From assembly GCF_900142965.1 (NCBI RefSeq), contig NZ_FRCQ01000032.1:1-64000 (forward strand): DNA of 64,000 nt. Reading direction: 5' to 3'. Source of the DNA: Rhizobacter sp. OV335. GTDB taxonomy: Bacteria; Pseudomonadota; Gammaproteobacteria; Burkholderiales; Burkholderiaceae_C. Both the position numbers and the translations under genes were made by a program. The stretch's first letter is position 1, and each line of letters opens with the position of its first letter. Positions 58,091 through 64,000 of the stretch are shown one piece after another. The notes beneath the pieces are model-generated. The model was not told the origin of the DNA and did not search any database. It saw only the letters and a program-made list of their open reading frames with translations.

Positions 58091-59257
58091 GTGAACCTCC
58101 CCCTGCTCGCCCTCGCCGCGGCCGCCTTCGGCATCGGCACCACCGAATTCGTGATCATGGGCCTGCTGCCGGACGTCGCCCGCGACTTCGGGGTCACCGC
58201 ACCGGTGGCCGGCATGCTGGTGTCCGGCTATGCGTTCGGCGTGACGATCGGTGCGCCGATCCTCGCGATCCTCACTGCCAAGTGGCATCGCAAGCGGGCG
58301 CTGGTTTCGCTGATGGGCTTGTTCATCCTCGGCAACGCGCTGTGCGCGATCGCGCCGAACTACGAATTCCTGATGGTCGCGCGCGTCGTCACCGCGTTCT
58401 GCCATGCCGCGTTCTTCGGCATCGGCGCGGTGGTCGCCGCCGGGCTGGTGCCGCACGAGAAACGCGCGCAGGCCGTCTCGCTGGTGTTCACCGGCCTCAC
58501 CGTCGCCAACATCCTCGGCGTGCCGCTGGGCACCGCGCTCGGCCACGCCGCCGGCTGGCGCTCGACCTTCTGGGCCGTCACCGGCATCGGGCTGGTCGCG
58601 ATCACCGCGCTGTGGCGCTGGCTGCCGTCGGCGCTGCCGGCGCAGGAGGGCAGCATCCTGCGCGAGTTCCGCGCGATCGCGCGCTTCCAGGTGCAGTGCG
58701 CGCTGCTGATCAGCACGCTGGCCTCGGTCAGCATGTTCAGCGTGCTGACCTACATCGCCTACCTCCTGCGCGACGTCACCGGCTTCTCGCCCGACCAGAT
58801 CAGCTGGGCGCTGATGCTGTTCGGCGGCGGCATCACGGTGGGCGGGCTGCTCGGCGGGCGGCTGGCCGACTGGCGGCTGATGCCGGCGATGGCCGGCCTG
58901 TTCGCCTGCATCGCGCTGGTGCAGCTGACCTTCTCATGGACCGCGCAGTTCGCGCTGCCGGCGATGGTGACGCTGTTCGTGTGGGGCATCGTCTCGTTCG
59001 CCATCGGCCCGGCCGCGCAGGTGCGCGTGCTCGACACCGCGACCGGCGCGCCCAACCTCGCGTCGACGCTGAACCAGGGCGCGTTCAACCTCGGCAACGC
59101 CGGCGGCGCCTGGCTCGGCGGCCTGCTGATCGCCGCCGACCGGCCGCTCACCGACCTGTGCTGGCTCGGCGCCGGCGTCGCGATGCTGGCGCTCGGGGTG
59201 GTGCTGGTGTCGGCGCAGATGGACAAGCCGCGGAGGCTGGCGGCGAAAGTTGCTTGA
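58091..59257 (+). CDS. MFS transporter (AraJ/YdhP-like, DHA1 family)
   Basis: Major facilitator of 388 residues with twelve hydrophobic helices. The N-terminus PLLALAAAAFGIGTTEFVIM and the following GLLPDVARDFGVT are diagnostic for the AraJ/YdhP/PbuE group of drug or purine exporters. ILTAKWHRKRALVSLMGLFI is the loop 2-3 motif. The GTG at 58091 is chosen because it gives the family-standard N-terminus; an upstream ATG at 58034 would add a hydrophilic leader. Substrate unknown. The hip operator lies 17 bases after its stop. Confidence 0.9.
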   Translation: MNLPLLALAAAAFGIGTTEFVIMGLLPDVARDFGVTAPVAGMLVSGYAFGVTIGAPILAILTAKWHRKRALVSLMGLFILGNALCAIAPNYEFLMVARVVTAFCHAAFFGIGAVVAAGLVPHEKRAQAVSLVFTGLTVANILGVPLGTALGHAAGWRSTFWAVTGIGLVAITALWRWLPSALPAQEGSILREFRAIARFQVQCALLISTLASVSMFSVLTYIAYLLRDVTGFSPDQISWALMLFGGGITVGGLLGGRLADWRLMPAMAGLFACIALVQLTFSWTAQFALPAMVTLFVWGIVSFAIGPAAQVRVLDTATGAPNLASTLNQGAFNLGNAGGAWLGGLLIAADRPLTDLCWLGAGVAMLALGVVLVSAQMDKPRRLAAKVA

Positions 59258-59273
59258 CGAGCACCGCTTACAT

Positions 59274-59309
59274 GGGTAATGTGTTACCCAATAAGTCGCT
59301 TATTGGGTA
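59274..59309. promoter_or_regulatory. Tandem palindromic operators upstream of hipB
   Basis: Two perfect overlapping inverted repeats are present. The first is GGGTAA (59274-59279) with TTACCC (59284-59289). The second is TACCCAATAAG (59285-59295) with CTTATTGGGTA (59299-59309) around a 3-base centre. The second ends five bases before the hipB ATG. HipB-type antitoxins bind such sites as dimers and, with HipA, cooperatively, so autorepression of hipBA is inferred. Confidence 0.78.
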
Positions 59310-59314
59310 GCAGA

Positions 59315-59644
59315 ATGGCCGTCACCACCACGACACCTCTTGAGGTCGACAGCGCTGTCGTGCAGCTGGGGCAGAACATCCGGCTGGCCCGCATTCGCCG
59401 GCGCATGAGCCAGGAAGAATTGGCCCAGGCCTGTGACATCACCCGCAAGACGCTGTACGCGCTCGAGAAGGGCAATCCGCGTACGACCATCGGTACGGTC
59501 TTCTCGGTGCTCTGGAAACTGGGCCTGATGAGCACGACCACAGCGCTAGCCGACCCCGATGCCGACGAGCACGGCAAGATCCTCGAGGCGGCGCGCCGGC
59601 CTCAGCGCGCACGCCAGCCGGTCGCCGACGACAACGACTTCTGA
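59315..59644 (+). CDS. hipB: HipB-like antitoxin, XRE-type HTH
   Basis: DNA-binding antitoxin of 109 residues. The helix-turn-helix is NIRLARIRRRMSQEELAQAC followed by ITRKTLYALEKGNPRTTIG, typical of XRE/HipB proteins. The C-terminal tail is charged and probably disordered. The gene lies six bases before hipA and just downstream of two palindromes, so it represses its own operon and neutralises HipA. The ATG at 59315 is preferred over an upstream in-frame ATG that would lie inside the operator. Confidence 0.9.
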   Translation: MAVTTTTPLEVDSAVVQLGQNIRLARIRRRMSQEELAQACDITRKTLYALEKGNPRTTIGTVFSVLWKLGLMSTTTALADPDADEHGKILEAARRPQRARQPVADDNDF

Positions 59645-59650
59645 TCACCC

Positions 59651-60925
59651 ATGGCCGCCGACGAGCAGTCCTGCTACGTCTACATCCAGCTGCCCGGCGC
59701 GCTGGAAACGGTGCCCTGTGCGTCGCTCAAGGTGCGCAGCCTCGGTGCTGGTTCGCACGAGGGGACGTTCACCTACGGCAGGCGCTACCTGGAGCGCAGC
59801 GACGTGGTCGCGCTCGACCCGTTCCACCTGCCGCTGACGACGAGGCCGCAGCGCTTCACCCAGCTCAAGGGTCTTCCCGGCGCGGTCCGCGACGCGAGCC
59901 CGGATGCCTGGGGTCGGCGCGTCATCCAGGCGAAGCTGGCGCAACCCGAGGCGTCCATCCCGGAGATGGCCTACCTGCTCAACGGCCCCGATGATGGTGC
60001 GGGCAACCTGAGCTTCGGGCGCACAGTGCAGCCCCCTGCCCCCCGGCGCCCCTTCAACCGCACGCACCAGCTCCAGGCCCTCATCGATGCGGCCCAGGCG
60101 CTGGAGGCCGACGGCCGCTTGCCGCACGAGGTGCTGGAAGCGCTGGAACCCGGCACGAGCATGGGTGGCGCACGACCCAAGGTGACGATCGAGGACGACC
60201 ACAAGGTGTGGCTTGCCAAGCTGCCCGAGAAAAGCGATCGGCACAACGCCCAGCGCATCGAATACGCAACGCTCGAACTCGCCCACGCCGCCGGCCTGCG
60301 GGTCTGCGGTACCCGGCTCGAGCGGGTGGGATCGCACGATGTCCTGATGCTGGAGCGCTTCGACCGCGAGTGGAATCCGCAGGCCCAGGCCTACGCGCGT
60401 TTCGGGCTGGTGTCCGGCCTCACGGTGCTCGATGCGGAAGACGGCTACTTCGGCCGCGAGCGCTGGTCGTACCCGCTGCTGGCCGACGAACTGCGCCGCT
60501 GGTCGGTCAAGAGCGCCGAAGACCGGCGGGAGCTGTTCCGCCGGATGGTGTTCAACGCGATGGTCACGAACAACGACGACCATCCGCGCAACCACGCGAT
60601 GCTGCAGCTGCAGGGTGGCTGGCGGCTCTCGCCGGCCTACGACATCGTGCCGGTGCCGATGGTGTCGCAGGAGCGCCGCGACCTGGCGCTGGAAGCGGGG
60701 CGGTTCGGCCGCGCGGCGAGCCTCTACAACCTGCTGTCGCAGTGCGAGGCCTTCGGGCTCGGCACCGACGACGCGAAGGCGATCGTCAGCGCGATGCTCG
60801 ATGTGGTCAGCGGGTGGCGCGAGTTCTTCGCGGCACGCGGCGTCGAAGCCCGTTCGATCGAGATGCTCGAGCAGGCGATGCTGCCGGCATCGTTCCATCG
60901 CGACGCGCCCGCACAAGCAGTGTGA
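59651..60925 (+). CDS. hipA: HipA family toxin kinase
   Basis: Ser/Thr kinase-like toxin of 424 residues, near the length of E. coli HipA (440). The N-terminal subdomain (GAGSHEGTFTYGRRYLER, LPGAVRDASPDAWGRRVI) is followed by the P-loop-like region GTSMGGARPKVTIED. The catalytic loop NNDDHPRNHAML near residues 307-318 includes the catalytic Asp, and the metal-binding segment is LSPAYDIVPVP. E. coli HipA phosphorylates glutamyl-tRNA synthetase and induces persistence; the target here is not known. It is cotranscribed with hipB. Confidence 0.93.
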   Translation: MAADEQSCYVYIQLPGALETVPCASLKVRSLGAGSHEGTFTYGRRYLERSDVVALDPFHLPLTTRPQRFTQLKGLPGAVRDASPDAWGRRVIQAKLAQPEASIPEMAYLLNGPDDGAGNLSFGRTVQPPAPRRPFNRTHQLQALIDAAQALEADGRLPHEVLEALEPGTSMGGARPKVTIEDDHKVWLAKLPEKSDRHNAQRIEYATLELAHAAGLRVCGTRLERVGSHDVLMLERFDREWNPQAQAYARFGLVSGLTVLDAEDGYFGRERWSYPLLADELRRWSVKSAEDRRELFRRMVFNAMVTNNDDHPRNHAMLQLQGGWRLSPAYDIVPVPMVSQERRDLALEAGRFGRAASLYNLLSQCEAFGLGTDDAKAIVSAMLDVVSGWREFFAARGVEARSIEMLEQAMLPASFHRDAPAQAV

Positions 60926-60931
60926 CCACGC

Positions 60932-61174
60932 CTAATCGTCGCTCGGCAACGCCACCTCGACCACCGGCGGCTCCCCGCGGAACACCCGCACGATGTGCAG
61001 GTAGACCATCGCGTTCACATAGAACAGCAGCACCACCATCGCGATGCGGAACACCTTGATGCCGAGCTTCTGCCAGTGCTTGTCGTCCATCGCGAGGAAC
61101 AGGCCCCAGGCGATGCCGCTGCCCAGCAGCAGCAGCGCCGCGAAGCCGAGCATGATCCAGCTGAAGATGGCCAT
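60932..61174 (-). CDS. Small two-helix membrane protein
   Basis: Hypothetical inner-membrane protein of 80 residues with two hydrophobic helices (IFSWIMLGFAALLLLGSGIA and VFRIAMVVLLFYVNAMVYLH) and a short acidic tail (VEVALPSDD). No named family was recognised. It lies 28 bases after lpxC and is probably cotranscribed with it. The ATG at 61174 directly precedes the first helix. Confidence 0.78.
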   Translation of the reverse strand: MAIFSWIMLGFAALLLLGSGIAWGLFLAMDDKHWQKLGIKVFRIAMVVLLFYVNAMVYLHIVRVFRGEPPVVEVALPSDD

Positions 61175-61202
61175 CAGGCGTGCAGGTTGGGGTTGAAAGG
61201 CG

Positions 61203-62138
61203 TCACCACGCCGGGGCCAGCGCGGCGAGGCCCGCCGGCGCTTCGCGTTCGTCCTCGAAGCTGACGATCTCGTAGCTCGACGCATCGGCCAGCACCGCGC
61301 GCAGCAGCTTGTTGTTCAGCGCATGGCCCGACTTGTACGCGGTGTACGCGCCGATCAGCGGGTGGCCGGCCACCTGCATGTCGCCGATCGCGTCGAGGAT
61401 CTTGTGCTTGACGAACTCGTCGTCGTAGCGCAACCCGTCGGAGTTCAGCACGCGGTAGTCGTCGACGACGATCACGTTGTCCATGCTGCCGCCCAGGCCC
61501 AGCCCGCGCGAACGCATCATTTCCACATCCTTCGTGAAGCCGAAGGTGCGGGCGCGCGCGATGTCGCGCTTGTAGTGGCCGGAGCCCATGTCGAACACCA
61601 CGCGCTGGCCGGTCTGGTTGACCGCCGGGTGGTCGAAGTCGATCTCGAAGGTCAGCCGGTAGCCGCTGTACGGCTCGAGCCGTACCCACTTCAGCTTCGG
61701 CCCCTCGCCCTCGCGCACCTCCACCGGCTTCAGGATGCGCATGAAGCGCTTCGGCGCGTCCTGCAGCTCGATGCCCGCCGACTGCAGCAGGAACACGAAC
61801 GACGCGGCCGAGCCGTCGAGGATCGGCACCTCTTCGGCGGTGATGTCGACCCGCAGGTTGTCGATGCCGAGACCGGCGCAGGCCGACAGCAGGTGCTCGA
61901 TGGTGTTGACCTTCGGCGCGCCCGGGTCGCCATTCAGCGACAGCGTGGTCGCCATCCGCGCCTCGGAGATCGACAGCACCGCCACCGGGATGTCGACCGG
62001 CGTCGGCAGGTCGATCCGGCGGAACACGATGCCGGTGTCTGGCGGCGCCGGCCGCAGCGTCAGTTCGACGCGCTGGCCGCCGTGCACGCCGACGCCGACG
62101 GCGCGCGTCAGGGACTTGAGGGTGCGTTGGGCAAGCAT
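61203..62138 (-). CDS. lpxC: UDP-3-O-acyl-N-acetylglucosamine deacetylase
   Basis: Zinc deacetylase of 311 residues and the committed step of lipid A synthesis. The first zinc histidine is in [20 protein letters not shown]. The other zinc ligands and catalytic residues are in [20 protein letters not shown] and [19 protein letters not shown]. The N-terminus [12 protein letters not shown] and [20 protein letters not shown] are also typical. The position after ftsA-ftsZ is standard for proteobacteria. In other species the protein is regulated by FtsH proteolysis through its C-terminus. Confidence 0.97.
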   Translation of the reverse strand: MLAQRTLKSLTRAVGVGVHGGQRVELTLRPAPPDTGIVFRRIDLPTPVDIPVAVLSISEARMATTLSLNGDPGAPKVNTIEHLLSACAGLGIDNLRVDITAEEVPILDGSAASFVFLLQSAGIELQDAPKRFMRILKPVEVREGEGPKLKWVRLEPYSGYRLTFEIDFDHPAVNQTGQRVVFDMGSGHYKRDIARARTFGFTKDVEMMRSRGLGLGGSMDNVIVVDDYRVLNSDGLRYDDEFVKHKILDAIGDMQVAGHPLIGAYTAYKSGHALNNKLLRAVLADASSYEIVSFEDEREAPAGLAALAPAW

Positions 62139-62219
62139 CCGCGGATTCTATTCAGTGGGCGACCCAAGCACGCTTGGATCGCCTTACCGCCTCGATAGCA
62201 AGTGCCAACCTGCAACAGA

Positions 62220-63419
62220 TCAATCAGCTTGCTTGCGCAGGAACGCGGGGATCTCGATCTCGTCCATCCCGTTGCTCGCCAGCGCATCCACCTTCGCCGC
62301 GGCCGTGCGGCCGTTGCGCCAGACGCTCGGCACGCTCAGGCTGCTGTAGTCGTGCGAGGCGCCGCCCGGCGGGTTGACCGGCTGCGTCAGCACCGGGATG
62401 TTGTCGGTGCCGGTGCGCTGCGCGACCTGCGTGTGGACCACGCTGATCGGCGCGGCGACGCGCTTGGCCGGGCTCAGCCCGGTGGCGATCACCGTGACGC
62501 GCAGCTGGTCGCCCAGGCTCTCGTCGTAGGCGGTGCCGTAGATCACGTGCGCATCGTCCGCGGCATAGCGCCGGATGGTGTTCATCGCATTGCGGCTCTC
62601 GCTCAGCTTGAAGCTGCCCTTGCCCGCGGCGATCAGCACCAGCACGCCCCGCGCCCCCGACAGGTCGATGCCTTCCAGCAGCGGGCAGGCCACCGCCGAT
62701 TCGGCCGCCTTGTGCGCGCGGTCCGGGCCGCCGGCCGTGGCCGTGCCCATCATCGCCTTGCCGGGCTCGCTCATCACCGTCTTCACGTCCTCGAAGTCGA
62801 CGTTGACGAGACCCGGGATGTGGATGATGTCGCTGATGCCGCCGACCGCGTTCTTCAGCACGTCGTTGGCATGCGCGAAGGCCTCGTCCTGCGTCACGTC
62901 GTCGCCCAGCACGTCGAGCAGCTTGTCGTTCAGGATCACGATCAGCGAATCGACGTTGGCTTCCAGCTCGGCCAGCCCGGCGTCGGCCGCCTTCAGCCGG
63001 CGGTTGCCTTCGAAGTCGAACGGCTTGGTGACCACGCCGACCGTCAGGATGCCCATCTCCTTCGCGACGCGCGCGATCACCGGCGCGGCGCCGGTGCCGG
63101 TGCCGCCGCCCATGCCGGCGGTGATGAAGAGCATGTTCGCGCCCTTGATCGATTCGCGGATGCGGTCGACCGCTTCTTCCGCCGCGGCGCGACCGGCCTC
63201 CGGCTTGGCGCCGGCGCCGAGCCCGGTGGTGCCGAGCTGGATCAGGTGGTGGGCCGTCGAGCGGTTCAGTGCCTGCGCGTCGGTGTTCGCGCAGACGAAC
63301 TCCACGCCCTGCACGCCGCGCGCGATCATGTGGTCGACCGCGTTGCCGCCGCCGCCGCCGACGCCGATCACCTTGATCTGCGTGCCCAGGTCGAAGTCTT
63401 CGATCATTTCAATGGCCAT
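62220..63419 (-). CDS. ftsZ: Cell division protein FtsZ
   Basis: Tubulin-like GTPase of 399 residues that forms the Z ring at mid-cell. It has the N-terminal glycine-rich VIGVGGGGGNAVDHMI, the GTP-binding tubulin signature GMGGGTGTGAAPVIA, the T7 loop region (NVDFEDVKTVMSEPGKAMMG) and the conserved C-terminal peptide (DEIEIPAFLRKQAD) that binds FtsA and ZipA. The ATG at 63419 matches the family N-terminus and has GGAG seven bases upstream. It lies 168 bases after ftsA, and lpxC starts 81 bases after its stop. Confidence 0.98.
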   Translation of the reverse strand: MAIEMIEDFDLGTQIKVIGVGGGGGNAVDHMIARGVQGVEFVCANTDAQALNRSTAHHLIQLGTTGLGAGAKPEAGRAAAEEAVDRIRESIKGANMLFITAGMGGGTGTGAAPVIARVAKEMGILTVGVVTKPFDFEGNRRLKAADAGLAELEANVDSLIVILNDKLLDVLGDDVTQDEAFAHANDVLKNAVGGISDIIHIPGLVNVDFEDVKTVMSEPGKAMMGTATAGGPDRAHKAAESAVACPLLEGIDLSGARGVLVLIAAGKGSFKLSESRNAMNTIRRYAADDAHVIYGTAYDESLGDQLRVTVIATGLSPAKRVAAPISVVHTQVAQRTGTDNIPVLTQPVNPPGGASHDYSSLSVPSVWRNGRTAAAKVDALASNGMDEIEIPAFLRKQAD

Positions 63420-63587
63420 GGTGTTCTCCAATCCTTGTTGCAGTTGCCGTTTTGAGGTGGGGCTCTGGTGAGTCACGTGAGCCTCGTCTGGTGTGTTGTT
63501 GTTCTTCATGGGGGATACCTGCTTCCACGGAGTTCGAGGCCGAGGCATGCAAGGGAGCGTGTCTTCATGCGCGTTCTCCGTGGTGTG

Positions 63588-64000
63588 TCAGAAGTTGCCG
63601 AGGAACCAGTCCTTGGCGCGACCGAAAAGCGTCTTCACCGAGCCGGCCTGCTGCGCGGCCTTGATACCGCGCGCACGGCCGAGCCGGGCCTCCTCGAGCA
63701 GGCCCATCACGGTGGCCGAGCGGGGGTTCGCCACCATGTCGTGCAGCGAGCCGTGGTAGGTCGGGATGCCCTTGCGCACCGGCTTCAGGAAGATGTCCTC
63801 GCCGAGCTCGACCATGCCCGGCATCACCGCCGCGCCGCCGGTCAGCACGATGCCGCTGGACAGCAGTTCCTCGTAGCCGCTCTCGCGAATGACCTGGTGC
63901 ACCAGCGAGAAGATCTCCTCGACGCGCGGCTCGATCACGCCGGCCAGCGCCTGGCGGCTCAGCATGCGCGGCGGGCGGTCGCCGAGGCCCGGCACCTCCA
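63588..64000 (-). CDS. ftsA: Cell division protein FtsA, 3' part only
   Basis: C-terminal 137 or so residues of FtsA; the 5' part lies beyond the right end of the window. FtsA tethers FtsZ to the membrane. Motifs are VIEPRVEEIFSLVHQVIRES, the actin-like phosphate/adenosine segment SGIVLTGGAAVMPGMVEL and GSLHDMVANPRSATVMGLLE. The terminal amphipathic membrane-targeting helix is VKTLFGRAKDWFLGNF. It precedes ftsZ in the usual dcw order. Confidence 0.96.
   Translation of the reverse strand, partial: EVPGLGDRPPRMLSRQALAGVIEPRVEEIFSLVHQVIRESGYEELLSSGIVLTGGAAVMPGMVELGEDIFLKPVRKGIPTYHGSLHDMVANPRSATVMGLLEEARLGRARGIKAAQQAGSVKTLFGRAKDWFLGNF

Noticed and set aside
62159-62182. Terminator between ftsZ and lpxC
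   Set aside because: An 11-base stem with one mismatch is present, but no T-run follows on either strand, so only a weak hairpin is supported.

Overview
The window is about 64 kb of G+C-rich DNA from a betaproteobacterium, most likely Burkholderiales of the Rubrivivax/Leptothrix/Roseateles type. The evidence is the very high G+C codon use, a Bug-family (TctC) solute-binding protein, an XrtA/PEP-CTERM-type exopolysaccharide gene set, a giant FAD/Fe-S dehydrogenase of the DUF3683 type, and an ftsA-ftsZ-lpxC end of a division/cell-wall cluster. No rRNA, tRNA or CRISPR array was recognised. The placement is inferred from gene content, not from a marker tree.

Layout. 0.2-7.7 kb: patatin-like phospholipase, a His/Asp-rich secreted protein, dnaE, trhO and an EgtB-like sulfoxide synthase. 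7.8-8.6 kb: a bacterial OTU-type cysteine protease with a basic, NLS-like leader. 8.5-12 kb: a pirin-doxX-osmC-DUF599 operon facing a divergent LysR gene. 12-17.3 kb: gluQ, a MarR/FUSC exporter pair and a large haem-binding lipoprotein with a Pro/Ala linker. 17.3-24.4 kb: an unrecognised 644-residue protein, gnd, small envelope genes, and a lower-G+C patch with a transglutaminase-like secreted protein, a free-standing RHS tip toxin and a putative membrane immunity protein. 24.4-36.2 kb: an exopolysaccharide locus on the minus strand. 36.5-43.3 kb: ubiE operon, Bug protein and the giant dehydrogenase, separated by repeat clusters. 43.9-48.9 kb: a complete ugpBAEC-ugpQ glycerol-3-phosphate/glycerophosphodiester uptake operon. 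48.8-54.3 kb: MFS exporter, REC-GAF-kinase, JmjC-like hydroxylase and TPR-glycosyltransferase. 54.4-57.6 kb: a CesT-like secretion chaperone overlapping a 921-residue unrecognised partner. 57.8-64 kb: slyX, MFS exporter, hipBA with a palindromic operator, lpxC, ftsZ and the 3' end of ftsA.

The most interesting content is host- or competitor-directed. The chaperone/partner pair, the OTU protease and the 644-residue protein all look like cargo of a type III secretion system, although no secretion apparatus is in the window and no canonical hrpII/PIP box was found upstream of any of them. The RHS tip with its own predicted signal peptide, coupled by a GTGA overlap to a membrane protein, looks like a toxin-immunity module detached from a full RHS carrier.

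The intergenic DNA is rich in dispersed palindromic repeats: units around CCTGAGCCTGTCGAAGG, a 44-bp perfect inverted repeat beside ubiE, and a set of interlocking inverted repeats upstream of ugpB. Two cis sites are clear enough to predict autoregulation: the MarR operator at 12845-12858 and the hip operators at 59274-59309.
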